A stretch of 64,000 nt of DNA. Source: Marthasterias glacialis. Taxonomy: Eukaryota; Echinodermata; Asteroidea; Forcipulatida; Asteriidae. The position numbers and the translations under genes were made by a program. A model generated the notes under the pieces. It had not been told where the DNA came from, made no database searches, and saw nothing but the letters and a program-made list of their open reading frames with translations. This document shows positions 11,601 through 19,181 of this stretch, in pieces; position 1 is the first letter of the stretch, and each line of letters opens with the position of its first letter. The stretch is taken from NCBI GenBank assembly GCA_911728455.2, contig OU452233.1, forward strand, positions 6,554,505 to 6,618,504, written 5' to 3'.

Positions 11601-14600
11601 GATTTTGAAGTCATCCAGCTTCCCACTTTTCGTGTAAATGTAGTCCTGTTGACCAAAGAAAAATACAAGAGCTACGACAACTGTTCGCAAACAAAACACA
11701 TTCCATGGCATGTCGTGGTGTTTCTGATCAGCAGAGTGTGGGTTCGAGTCCCAGTCTTGACACTGGTGTCCTTAAGCAAGACACTTGACCATTATTGCTT
11801 CATTCTTTTGATGGAACATAAAGACATAGGTCCCATGTGTTGTGTAATGCACATAAAACAACCAAGTACACTTATCACCAATAGAAAGGGCCCGGTGCAA
11901 TGTGCCACCTCACCATGTATTTCTTTCAAGGTGTTGTATTATGGTTGTTTCTTCTCATAAAATCATTCCTAAAAATCTCCACAAGATTGATAATTTGGCA
12001 TAAAGAATGTCATTATCACATTATTTATAAAATTGTGAGAAATCAGTCAGTACATGACAAAGCACAAATATTACAGGCAATAACAATAAAAGTAAACATA
12101 CTATTTTTTCGTTTAACTTTTTAGATTAAAATTACAATACCATGATGTTATAAATCTTTGGATGTCTGGGGAACAATTTCTCTGCCCGTTCTGCCCAGTA
12201 TCGGTGCCTTTCAGGCTCAAACTCCACGAGGCAGTACAACTCGGCAACTGTGTACACATGTAAATCAAACAGCAAACCAAGACAATTAATGCAACTCATG
12301 GGGGGATATAAACAATACAAAGGCTCCTGACAAATAAATATGGCATTACTGTTAAATTTTGGTTGCTAGAATTACCCAAATGTATGTTTTCCTAATACCA
12401 TGCAGAATTTCAACCTTCCTATAATGACTTATGAACAGCACAAAAATGTTCAAACTTTCACACTCGGTTTTCTCTAAACACACTTTTGCGTGTTAGCCTA
12501 ATAGACCGATTGCACGACCCACATCATGTGACCTGTTGTGGGTATTAAATGTAAACAAACATTGCATCCTCCATACATGTAGGAAAGTGCAGTACAGTAC
12601 ATGATGATTGTTGCATTTGTTTATTCGATCAAGGCTTTTCTTTCTCGAAATCTGTGAAAAATTTTCCAGAGTTTGTACCAGAGACCTTCAAGTGGCTGAA
12701 TAATGCCAGTAAGGACAGCTCCAGCAAGTCTTGGAAATTCTACAAGTAACGTATAAAGCATTTAGACCACGACAGAGCATTTGGACAAGACGACCGTGAT
12801 CACACACTTTTCAACACAAGAATTTCAGTTTTGAAGCTGAATCATCCAAAGAAAAGGTTTTCCAAAACTGTGTGATTCTTTTGCCTATATTTGAAATTTC
12901 CGAAGGCTACATATAAATGCTCACTTTTGCCCACTGTTCTTCACCCTTTTTTACAGTGATTTAGGCCTACATTACAAACAAATTAACAGGCGGGTTGCTA
13001 CATAGTCGTCCGACGCCAGTAGTGCATAACTCAAAATAAACCTCTTTTGTAGCAGAAGACTGGTTTTTGAAACAGTTATGTGATGATTAAAATCAATGTC
13101 ACAACATACAACTTTAAAAAAAGGGCTTAGTAACTGTGTTATTATTACCAAAAGCCGACTTTTGGTGTGACTCTGTCAGTCACAGCATGTATTTGCATGT
13201 AATTTGCCATCGCTTCAAATTATGTAGTACAGAACACATGATGACATGTAAACATTGGGCGCGTAATCGGTCAATTGCTTACCCCTTCTTTCCCGTAACT
13301 CTGTTACATCCTTCCAGGCACACGACAAAATATAATGAAAGAATGGCTCGGAATGTGTTGGTTCAACTTTGTGTGCATGGCATATTGGATTTTTTTGGCA
13401 AGTTGGAGTATGCGCATTTAATAGAAGGGTTTGTCCAAATTGTCTGACAGTGCTTACCTTTTAAAACAAGATCTTTTTGTGTCTTATTGAGCTCCAGGCT
13501 CCGGCGATAACTCTCAATGGCTTTCTGTACATTCTTCAGGGCTTCATGGATCTCACCGAGTAGTCTATGAGCCCGTACATCGTTGGGTTTGACACTGACA
13601 TAGTTCTGTGCATGCTGGAGGGCCGTTCTGTAGGCCTGGGCCTGACAATACACACTCGCAATATGAAACCCCTTTAACTGGATCTGTTAATTGGAAAAAC
13701 CAGAGAATATCCATGTTATGTTTTGTTTACGTGCATCTTCCGCTTGGTCATTTCCGGGAGTCTGGAGTACTTTTCACAATGCGATAGCTTCTTTTGGTGG
13801 AATTTTATGAAAAATCTCAGAGTGGATACCGGCACATTCAAACATCGTGGAAGCTATAATGGTTGCTGTATGTAGTCTGCCGCCGCACTGGTTAGGGGAT
13901 CACTGCCATTTAGCTGCATGACAGATGGGGCTTGATCATTGATGTGTGGCTAAGGATACACCCGATGTCAAAAATCCTTCGCCACACTAGTGCCAGTGGG
14001 GCCAGGGCTAACAGTAAACACACTACAGATACCAAATTTTGATGGGACTTCACTCGGGGCAACAATGCCGTATCCAGCTGCCGATTTAACTCCCTTAATT
14101 AAGATCAAATGATATCCTTACCTGTCCAGAAAGGTTGACAAAAATATACAGAGTCAGAGAGGAACAGGCACTTTGATTATTGAATGATTACAAACATGTA
14201 GGCCTAGACCCAGTAACTGGGGCACTGTACTCCTTTTTTGAGATTTTGACATTATCTGTCGTACTAGCGCCCCAGTCCGTGGTATATTTGGAAAGTGCGG
14301 CGAAGCGGATTTTTTATGAATCAGTTACAAAATTGTCAACATTACGACAAAGACTCAACAGAATTGCTTGAAAATCGCCTACTGGCTTCTCCAAGTATTT
14401 ACGATGAAATAAAATGCATTTAATTGTACTCACGATCATTTTCGGTCTTCCAAATCGATGATTTTTAGCCCACTCTCAATTTTGCCGTTAGAATCGCCAT
14501 TTTGAACGTGATACTCAACGACTGTTGCAGTCAATGCAGGATACCAGCTGTGTAGCCTGGTATCCTGCGTTGACTGCGCAAATCAATATGCATGTCAGGG

Positions 14601-17127
14601 CATCAGCGAACATTGGCACTACACAGCCTGGTATCCTGCGTTGACTGCGCGGAAAACAATATGAAAGTCAAGGCCTCAGCGAACACGCAATCCTTCCTTG
14701 CATCGTTTATACACATAAGGAAACAGTCGTTGAGTATCACGTTCAAAATGGCGATTCTAACGGCAAATTTGAGAGTGGGCTAAAAATCATTGATTTGCAA
14801 GACCGAAAATGATCGTGAGTACCGAAATTTCATCGTAAATACTTAAAGAAGCCAGCAGGTGATTTTCAAGCAATTCTGTTGAGTCTTTGTCGTAATGTTG
14901 ACAATTTTGTAACTGATTCATAAAAAATCCGCTTCGATGCACTTTCCAAATATACCACGGACTGGGGCACTAGTACGACAGATAATGTCAAAATCTCAAA
15001 AAGGGAGTACAGCGCCCCAGTTACTGGGTCTAATGTAGGCCTACAAACATGACAAAGCGTAGAAATCGTGAAAAATAAGCCATTTTCACGTCTACGTTGG
15101 GCTTGGCAATGCTACTAGGCTGTTCAGGTGAAAATTAATTCAACTGGTTTTACCACTTAAAAGGTTGTAGGCTGAACACATACACTCTGAGAAGTATGAT
15201 GCAATTTAAATTTCGAAGATCGGATGTTTAGTTGCAGAGATACATCGTTTTTTATGAGGAAGGGTCGTACAAAAATTGTACCAGAGTTCAAGCTCATTTT
15301 CTTATGTTTTTCTTTATTTCGGCCACGGCCAAGTTTAATACACAGCCTATGGCGAAAGAGGGCGCACTCATTTTGTGAGTGCGTCCTCTACCGACCGGCG
15401 TGTATCACAAACAGCGGCGCTTGGATACGAAGTTAAATACGAAGTTCTACGAAGTCCATTCGCGACGCAGCATGAAAAACAGCGCATGACATGGTTGCAC
15501 AAAAACCCTTGGGGATTAAAGAATCCTTGATAATATTACACCAAATTTTCACAAGTTATACTTCAAAGTATGAGCATTAACGCTGACAAACACGCATTAA
15601 TTTTTGATAGTTATTTGGGGATGAAATTTTGATTCAAAAAACAGAAAACGTCGTAAAAAAAAAGTTCCCACGTCAAGAATTATGCGTGTAGGCGTACTAT
15701 GTGCGGAAAATTTTCAGCTACACGATGATGTAATCATTATCTCATTTTGTGTAAACAGGCGCAATCCCCACGCCAAAAACTGCCTTCGGGTTCCTTCGGT
15801 TGAATTCTGAACATTTCCGAAATCTGTCGTCCACGCGGGTTGATGGGTGACGTCATGCATAAACGAATAGACTCCACACGCGAGAAAGTGCATGTGTCAT
15901 CCGTCATCGCTCTTTACTTTTCACAATATCTCAAAAATTATTTGTCCGATTTTCCTATTTTTTGGATTGTAAGTAAGATGAGAGATAACTTATGCCTCCT
16001 GTGAAGTGTCATAGTTGTGAAATTTACGAATCGTGAGTTATGATTTAATTTGTTTTGTTCTTTTCTTTTCGGGGCCTGTGTGTGTGTGTGTGTGTTGGTA
16101 CACGAAAATATCGGTTGTTGGAACTGCCTAATGCTACGCACTAAATGCCATTTTAGTTCCTTTGGGTATGATTGCGCAAAAGTTCTGGCAGCGTGATAGC
16201 CCCAGCGTGATAGTGGTGACGTCAAGGTGTCGCGCAATCAGTCAGCACATTCAAGAACGTTTACCGCTGCGCGACACCTTGACGTCAGGTAAACGTAGCA
16301 AGATGACTGCTGGAATAAAGACTAGTGCATGAATACGACCCGCGCTGAACAGCAACCATCATGGCTCCTCCGCCGTCGTTGACATGGGCTTATAAGTTAT
16401 ATCACCGATATTTGACATAAAATTCCAGCAAAAGCCTAGGATTTATGACACAGGGGATCGTGCGGAAATCTTCTCCAGACTCTGCCTGTTAGTCTGACAT
16501 GTCGGACAGCAACGACCGACCGATCATTGAGGGATAAATTTGCCAAAAAAAGTAAGTCTCGATTCGAAAGTTGATGTCTGGTTCTAAAGGACAGGGTTCG
16601 TTGGGCCAAGAAGCGGAGGGATCCAGCGTATTGGCACAATGTATGGGGCTAGCAGCGTGATAAAATGTCCACTAGATTTTTCTTCTTTAAAAGGCAGAAA
16701 GGTCAATAATTAGCGTTTTAGCTACCAATTCCTGGAGAGGAATATTTAAAAAAGGGAATAAAGCCCAACATCCATTACAAAATCTAAAAATCCCTTACCC
16801 TTAGAAAGTGGCAGCCGGATATGGAAACTTTTCCTCACTCCTGTCACTAGGTGTTTGGTCCAGTAACTCGGACTACCACTACTACTTAGACTACCAGAAT
16901 CAGACCAGTATTCAGTATATAATTTAAAGCAAGCCAAGAGTACCGAATATCATGTGTCGGATTTACACGCTTAACTGAATATTTGAATGCAAACCAATGT
17001 CCCCCCAAATTGATGTTTTCTTAATACTGAAATTCAGATTTACCTCTCGAGGATTGTCATGCGCCTTCTGTCGAACAGATTCCAGAAGTTTGTCAGCCTC
17101 AATTTTCTTCCGATTCGTCTGACTCAT
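2903..17127 (-). CDS. RANBP2: RANBP2/NUP358-like nucleoporin, N-terminal TPR domain (5' part, 14 exons, 3' end off window)
   Basis: Nup358 is the large Ran-binding, SUMO-E3 nucleoporin of the cytoplasmic filaments of the nuclear pore. Its N-terminal TPR/alpha-solenoid attaches it to the pore. Exons (high to low coordinate): 17044-17127, 13458-13683, 12141-12247, 11583-11645, 11192-11353, 9945-10093, 9074-9221, 8795-8963, 7337-7419, 6365-6509, 5629-5816, 4161-4339, 3675-3798 and 2903-3021. The joined frame stays open for 648 codons plus 2 nt. Recognition rests on recalled family motifs in the right order: the TPR around RAHRLLGEIHEALKNVQKA and SLELNKTQKDLVLK (residues ~74-103), RYWAERAEKLFPRHP (~119-133), SLQRLIWLGLQWDL (~454-467), HFLPQTLPLGLC and VMYWQAALEHLQLL (C-terminal end seen here). 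Every junction has an AG acceptor and a GT donor. FG repeats, Ran-binding domains, zinc fingers and the E3 region are absent, as expected for a gene cut by the window edge. The gene identity is secure; ends of individual exons are hand-called. Confidence 0.93.
3190..3470 (+). repeat. dispersed repeat shared with 10660-11100
   Basis: Both copies carry attccagacctttgtc-like sequence, then acggctgatgttttgcaatt, tttgacattttctc, ttctcttggctttgtccagtc-like sequence and ggcaattcc. Origin unknown; both lie in RANBP2 introns. Confidence 0.6.
3675..3798 (-). CDS. RANBP2: RANBP2 exon 13 (residues 568-609)
   Basis: 124 nt, phase 2 to 0, acceptor tctgtag and donor gtatgt. It encodes NERAKLRLTVQKGLEVIRCR and SMLIRLGRTFRER, equivalent to AKLRLLVQHEINTLRAQE followed by a W-A-x-x-L helix in vertebrates. 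Confidence 0.88.
4161..4339 (-). CDS. RANBP2: RANBP2 exon 12 (residues 509-567 and a split codon)
   Basis: 179 nt, phase 0 to 2, acceptor tactgtag and donor gtaaat. It encodes AFLYCCVHVAKTLQEHLQAR, SHFLPQTLPLGLCRGLCSQQ and LDWYSSLYCLY. The P-L-x-LPL-(V/G)-x-x-LC-x-x-Q-x-x-W order is that of vertebrate Nup358. The acceptor lies within a few bases of the 3' tail of a SINE (4344-4577). Confidence 0.92.
4344..4577 (-). mobile_element. 3' part of tRNA-derived SINE, abutting RANBP2 exon 12
   Basis: Body and ATT-type tail of the same SINE family as 640-1043, sense to RANBP2. Its tail ends 5 bp before exon 12, so it contributes the sequence just upstream of the acceptor. Confidence 0.7.
4750..5590. 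mobile_element. non-autonomous DNA transposon with 8-bp target duplication, RANBP2 intron 11
   Basis: A 12-bp perfect terminal inverted repeat, ctagcccaggta (4750-4761) and tacctgggctag (5579-5590), is flanked on both sides by the direct repeat ggtagtcc (4742-4749, 5591-5598). An 8-bp duplication is typical of hAT or P elements; the TIR is not a standard hAT end. A subterminal inverted pair (ttgcggaatg near 5014 and cattccgcaa near 5331) and a CGATCG-rich core (5105-5280) lie inside. No transposase frame. Confidence 0.6.
5629..5816 (-). CDS. RANBP2: RANBP2 exon 11 (residues 446-508)
   Basis: 188 nt, phase 1 to 0, acceptor ggtttacag and donor gtaagg. It encodes SLQRLIWLGLQWDL, then LGQFLQPIFPRL and IRLLDIE. 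The near-identical SLQ-L-WLGLQW and (I/L)LDLE motifs are strongly diagnostic of Nup358. The donor lies only ~30 bp from the edge of a TIR element inserted in the next intron. Confidence 0.95.
6365..6509 (-). CDS. RANBP2: RANBP2 exon 10 (residues 398-445 and a split codon)
   Basis: 145 nt, phase 0 to 1, acceptor attttcag and donor gtatta. It encodes GKQQLVNQAFGYQGIDPTSS, FLNMDDSLLIV and ELPSLIKTVFTYDQ, following the G-(Q)-x-A-L-(F/Y), TSFL, and LxxLxxYD order seen in vertebrate Nup358. Confidence 0.88.
6730..6905 (-). mobile_element. second tRNA-derived SINE family (fragment)
   Basis: On the minus strand it reads gtagccaattggtctacagc (A-box region) and gagttcgaattccggtct (B box), then ggcaagacacttaac and cacccaggagtaaatgggtac. 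Diverged from the main family. Confidence 0.55.
7015..7090 (-). mobile_element. tRNA-like SINE head or tRNA pseudogene
   Basis: On the minus strand agttcaggtggttgagc (A box) and gcaggttccagtcctg (B box) are spaced as in a tRNA. The acceptor stem does not pair well, so a functional tRNA gene is unlikely. Confidence 0.45.
7337..7419 (-). CDS. RANBP2: RANBP2 exon 9 (residues 370-397)
   Basis: 83 nt, phase 1 to 0, acceptor tcttcag and donor gtaagc. The split codon joins to CHILNSIVKQQKQSNWLKQC, equivalent to GHMLLNLSRGKQDFLKE. The 5' half of this exon with its acceptor is duplicated upstream in the intron at 7513-7553. Confidence 0.85.
7411..7651. repeat. two-unit tandem duplication over exon 9 acceptor region
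   Basis: The sequence from exon 9 start through intron (tgatacaactgcccc, gactccaac-tttaccaacaaat) is present twice, at about 7411-7520 and 7541-7651. Divergence is moderate. Confidence 0.7.
7513..7553 (-). other. partial duplicate of RANBP2 exon 9 with acceptor
   Basis: The first ~27 nt match exon 9 except for two changes (HILNSIVK conserved), preceded by the same ttcttcag-type acceptor and followed after 41 nt by a gtaaat donor. Like exon 9 it would enter in phase 1 and leave in phase 0, adding CNLL in place of the longer end. It lies inside a ~130-bp tandem duplication spanning about 7411-7651. Confidence 0.5.
7647..7863. mobile_element. short foldback MITE in RANBP2 intron 8
   Basis: Ends gacctttcccatgaaatatgt and acatatttcatgggaatggtc are inverted copies. 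Further inside, ttggttggcaaa pairs with tttgccaaccaa and cagtgcac with gtgcac. No coding capacity. Confidence 0.65.
8364..8525 (+). repeat. two-copy tandem repeat
   Basis: ctgac(a/g)tagtttatctatcatt and gatgatattgaatg-like sequence occur twice with a ~98-bp period. Confidence 0.6.
8560..8642 (-). mobile_element. tRNA-like SINE head
   Basis: On the minus strand ggttggcttagtgtta and gtggttcgaatcccaa resemble A and B boxes, with a cctgcctttcacc anticodon-like region and an extra ~15 nt. A poly-T run lies next to it (8669-8696). Confidence 0.45.
8668..8697 (+). repeat. poly-T tract
   Basis: About 28 consecutive T, probably the tail of a minus-strand retroelement. Confidence 0.9.
8795..8963 (-). 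CDS. RANBP2: RANBP2 exon 8 (residues 314-369 and a split codon)
   Basis: 169 nt, phase 0 to 1, acceptor tctttag and donor gtaagt. It encodes SVARWSDVVGMVTACYLVSA and QVPPCEEL, matching the W-(A/S)-L-E-L-A-A-L-C-Y-L-(I/V)-x-x-Q-V-P pattern, then the NSLAQCRLSEV helix. Confidence 0.9.
9074..9221 (-). CDS. RANBP2: RANBP2 exon 7 (residues 264-313)
   Basis: 148 nt, phase 2 to 0, acceptor tcatcag and donor gtaagt. It encodes MDVEMLRASDYILASHPGLE, then VVQEMKAQLYTHLATLITKM, fitting the EMKGHFYMHAGSLLLKM helix of the family. Confidence 0.85.
9328..9938 (-). repeat. tandem array of four decayed exon-6/intron-6 units
   Basis: Units of about 120-180 bp, each with a copy of the last ~75 nt of exon 6, its donor, and A/C-rich intron sequence. 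Exon-like parts lie near 9328-9412, 9450-9522, 9609-9690 and 9788-9863, next to the real exon end at 9938-10020. The outer copies carry small indels and donor changes. C-rich (9429-9445) and A/C-rich spacers separate them. Confidence 0.8.
9794..9858 (-). other. partial duplicate of RANBP2 exon 6, splice-competent cryptic exon
   Basis: This copy of the 3' part of exon 6 keeps the reading frame (LVVISLATPTSS, then HSAMIFKQ) and the exact donor gtaagt. Upstream is a T-rich tract ending in ctcaag that could act as an acceptor. Spliced from exon 5 to exon 7 in place of exon 6 it would hold phase (0 in, 2 out) and shorten the protein by 28 residues. Use in vivo is not shown. Confidence 0.5.
9945..10093 (-). 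CDS. RANBP2: RANBP2 exon 6 (residues 215-263 and a split codon)
   Basis: 149 nt, phase 0 to 2, acceptor ccgacag and donor gtaagt. It encodes a hydrophobic helical pair with LLISLNKLVIISLATP, equivalent to the LLLAYANLMLLTLSTRD segment of vertebrate Nup358. The 3' 65-75 nt of this exon and its donor recur four times in the following intron (9328-9860); see findings. Confidence 0.85.
10660..11100 (+). repeat. dispersed repeat shared with 3190-3470
   Basis: Second copy of the family, with an extra ~100 bp near 10710-10830. It lies in RANBP2 intron 5. Confidence 0.55.
11192..11353 (-). CDS. RANBP2: RANBP2 exon 5 (residues 161-214)
   Basis: 162 nt, phase 0 to 0, acceptor catcag and donor gtatgg. 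It starts KSHPHDLTLNLQLLKVL, which fits the RPDDVHVNIRLVEVY segment of the family. A helix with RLKEAQELC follows, then QWWERSIELYQ. Open throughout. Confidence 0.88.
11583..11645 (-). CDS. RANBP2: RANBP2 exon 4 (residues 140-160)
   Basis: 63 nt, phase 0 to 0, acceptor tcaacag and donor gtgaga. It encodes DYIYTKSGKLDDFKIYLRQK plus L. The family has a similar short helix here (KLFDLIQSEL in vertebrates). Identity depends mainly on position and phase. Confidence 0.75.
11720..11970 (+). mobile_element. tRNA-derived SINE, 5' part
   Basis: Contains gatcagcagagtgtgggttc with the B box ggttcgagtccc, then cttaagcaagacacttgacc and gtgttgtgtaatgcac. It lies in intron 3 of RANBP2, antisense to the gene. 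Confidence 0.7.
12141..12247 (-). CDS. RANBP2: RANBP2 exon 3 (residues 104-139)
   Basis: 107 nt between acceptor tacacag and donor gtattg, phase 1 to 0. It encodes AELYCLVEF, then RYWAERAEKLFPRHPKIYN, matching the conserved YW-ERA-KLFP-P-IY signature of the Nup358 N-terminal solenoid. Confidence 0.9.
13458..13683 (-). CDS. RANBP2: RANBP2 exon 2 (first TPR, residues 29-103)
   Basis: 226 nt, entering in phase 0 after ttaacag and leaving in phase 1 at a gtaagc donor. It encodes two helical hairpins: one around ASVYCQAQAYRTALQHAQNY and a TPR with the classic L-G, A and Y spacing (RLLGEIHEALKNVQKAIESY). The ending SLELNKTQKDLVLK is nearly the vertebrate Nup358 sequence, which makes this the most diagnostic exon. 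Confidence 0.95.
14205..15032. mobile_element. foldback MULE-like MITE in RANBP2 intron 1
   Basis: Long inverted arms 14205-14526 and 14723-15032 (ends tagacccagtaactggggc), roughly 95 percent alike by eye, are flanked by the perfect 9-bp direct repeat atgtaggcc (14196-14204, 15033-15041). A 9-bp duplication and long TIRs are characteristic of Mutator-like elements. The centre has a tandem pair of about 75 bp (cctggtatcctgcgttgact twice). Confidence 0.8.
16077..16096 (+). repeat. TG dinucleotide repeat
   Basis: Nine to ten TG units. Confidence 0.9.
16217..16287. repeat. perfect 20-bp inverted repeat with two CRE sites
   Basis: tgacgtcaaggtgtcgcgca (16217-16236) and its exact complement (16268-16287) each carry the TGACGTCA palindrome bound by CREB/ATF factors. 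A second inverted pair (aacgtttacc and ggtaaacgt) overlaps it. It lies in intron 1 of RANBP2; regulatory use is inference. Confidence 0.6.
17044..17127 (-). CDS. RANBP2: RANBP2 exon 1 (start codon, residues 1-28)
   Basis: The frame starts at the ATG whose complement is CAT at 17125-17127, encoding MSQTNRKKIEADKLLESVRQ and eight more residues. The last codon GAG abuts the donor gtaaat; exon phase is 0. The sequence is basic and helical, as at the start of Nup358. No upstream in-frame ATG is needed, and the splice to exon 2 joins NPRE to IQLKGFHIASVY, matching the KGF(Y/H) motif of the family. Confidence 0.85.
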
Positions 17128-18780
17128 ATTGAGTTTTTAAGGCTTTTCACACCATAAACTCCACTGCATTGGTAGATTGACATGCGGTGAATTTCAAAAT
17201 CATCACGATCATCTTTTCGGTCAAAGTTACTGATAGAGGGCGGTAGATCGAGCGCACTACGGGGTGGCGCGGAGCTTTCTCGACGGCCGCGGCGCGTAGA
17301 GAAAGCTCCGATCGATGTACATGTACATCACAGACATAAAGAACCTTTATGTTCTTTATGTCTGTGATGTACATGTACATATACATGTAGGCCTACACAG
17401 GCTGGAACGGCACACACTGTATTATTGTTTTTTATAAAAAAAAAGTAGGCCTATAAAGTTTTCTTGGGAGGCGCACGGGTCGGAAGGATTGATACGGTTA
17501 ATTGTGTTTAACACGATACAGCGCTTACCACGTTGTGGCATTAATGTGCTCGAAGTTACAGTCGACATGATCATAGAGAAAGTCTATGACATGATGCACC
17601 TATAAGAAACAGAACATGTAGGCCTACCGGGGGCTCCGTATTTTTATGAACATTTAAAAAAATGAAATAACAAAAATCATTTACAGCGTTTTTTGCTCTT
17701 GGCAAGCCCCGAAGTGTAGGCCTACTGCTTCGTCAGGGCAGACTGGGGTTTGAGGCCTCTAAAAAGCATCAAAAGTGGCTTTAAAAATTAAACTGGAAAA
17801 CAAACAAAACGTTATAAACTAAGGTTATAAGGAACACAAGTTTGGTCTCCATTTATAACCGAATTATGAGATTGGGGATATCAACGCCTGTCACTGCGCT
17901 TAGAAAAGCTCATTGCCCAATTTCAAAGACGTTTAAGAAAACATTGCTGACCAAAAGTTTTATTTGCTAACTAAAGATTTGCAGGCAACCATCCACGAGC
18001 AGCTTTGACTGGAGTCATTATAATGCGCTTAGAATTTTTTTGTTCTCATAGCTTTATGGAATTAGGCCATCATGCATGCAACACATTCCATTCATGCGAC
18101 GTCATAATGTCAATAAACATCATTCCCAATATTATCCAATCAGTAGCGGATTGTTATGAGGTGTTGACCAATGGCGAGCCCTAAAATTCTCCCCTAAAAT
18201 TTTGGCAGACGACTTTCATACTTTCCATGTAGGTCGTAAAGAGTCAGTATCCCTTCGCGTACTAGGAAAATAGTTTATATTTTTATTCATTTCAAATTTA
18301 AACTCAATAAAATATGACAATTATGTCCCTAAAGCTATATTGCGAAGGTTTTACATAAAAAATATAGAGGTTTGACTGCCGACAAAAATGACATTTTAAG
18401 CCCTTTTCAGTGACTGCGGAACAATATAATTCAGAGTGAACCGCCCCCCTTGAAGAAAAGTCAATTGTCTCCACCACCGTCTGTTGCGTTTCATTTTGCA
18501 GTAGCAGTGCCAGATTTTCTTGCTGTCGGGATTTAGTTTAAATTCTGTCACTATTTTTCGCACGAATTTCCTTATTTCGGTAATGCGTGACTATTTCCCC
18601 GTCACTATTTTCCCCTTATACCATAACCGGGAAAGTTTTGCTGATGCAACTGCAGTCTTTTTCTTCTTAGCCGAGGACAATAATTCGAAGGGTTTCCATG
18701 AAAATTCGATGACCACACTGGCTACTATGTACGAGTGCAGCCACTTGTCGTGGGACCACTACATCAGGTGTTACGGTCTG
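17128..18780. other. presumed intergenic/promoter region between RANBP2 and plus-strand candidate
   Basis: Holds the hairpin above, a GC-rich stretch at 17240-17310 that could be the RANBP2 promoter (gcggccgcggcgcg-like), and otherwise AT-rich sequence with several GTAGGCCTAC motifs (17386, 17620, 17716). No TATA box could be assigned with confidence. Confidence 0.4.
17315..17380. repeat. perfect hairpin, 30-bp arms, 6-nt loop, upstream of RANBP2
   Basis: Left arm 17315-17344 and right arm 17351-17380 are exact complements (core acagacataaagaac / gttctttatgtctgt) around the loop ctttat; the outer part is atgtacatgtacat. It lies ~190 bp upstream of the RANBP2 start codon, so possibly in the promoter or 5' UTR. 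Confidence 0.85.
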
Positions 18781-18787
18781 CAGACTC

Positions 18788-19181
18788 ATGAACACGACGG
18801 ACCACTTTTGGTGAGTTTTTCAAAGAAACTTAGAAAAATGAGAGTACAGTATTACTATTACAAAAAAAACAAGAAAACTATTCAGTAAAGCCTGCTCACA
18901 TGTATACGGGGAAACGGGGGATTTCGGGTTGTCATTCCCAAGAGAACATTACTTCTATTACCACTAACTTACTACATAGAATGCATTTTAATTACATGTC
19001 GGGTTATACATCATTACATGCAAACTATATCTTGAAATTTTTGTGTCACATTTTAGGCGCTACTGGAACGTCACTGGGTGCTTAAAACAAGACGAGGCTC
19101 AGAGTGGATTTTGTGCTGGTTGTAATGTTTGTATGTCCAATGATCTGTATGACGAATTGAGGGACGTCGGGGTCGTCGAGG
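18788..19181 (+). CDS. possible 5' exons of an unidentified head-to-head gene
   Basis: Two candidate exons, 18788-18810 (ATG plus 7 codons and 2 nt, donor gtgagt) and 19057-19181 (acceptor cattttag, donor gtaagt), join in frame to a partial protein that starts MNTTDHFWRYWNVTGC and contains CAGCNVCMSNDLYDELRDVG. I do not recognise a family; the closely spaced cysteines could be part of a zinc site. An alternative reading joins exon 18671-18810 (after a strong polypyrimidine tract and ttcttag) to 19057-19125 in another frame, ending in LLERHWVLKTRRGSEW and a stop. The splice signals are good but the evidence for either protein is weak. It would be divergent from RANBP2, with start codons ~1.7 kb apart. 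Confidence 0.3.

Noticed and set aside
18520..18888. A single 122-codon exon
   Set aside because: A strong acceptor at 18670 and donor at 18811 split it; the tail after the donor is lysine/tyrosine-rich intron-like sequence.
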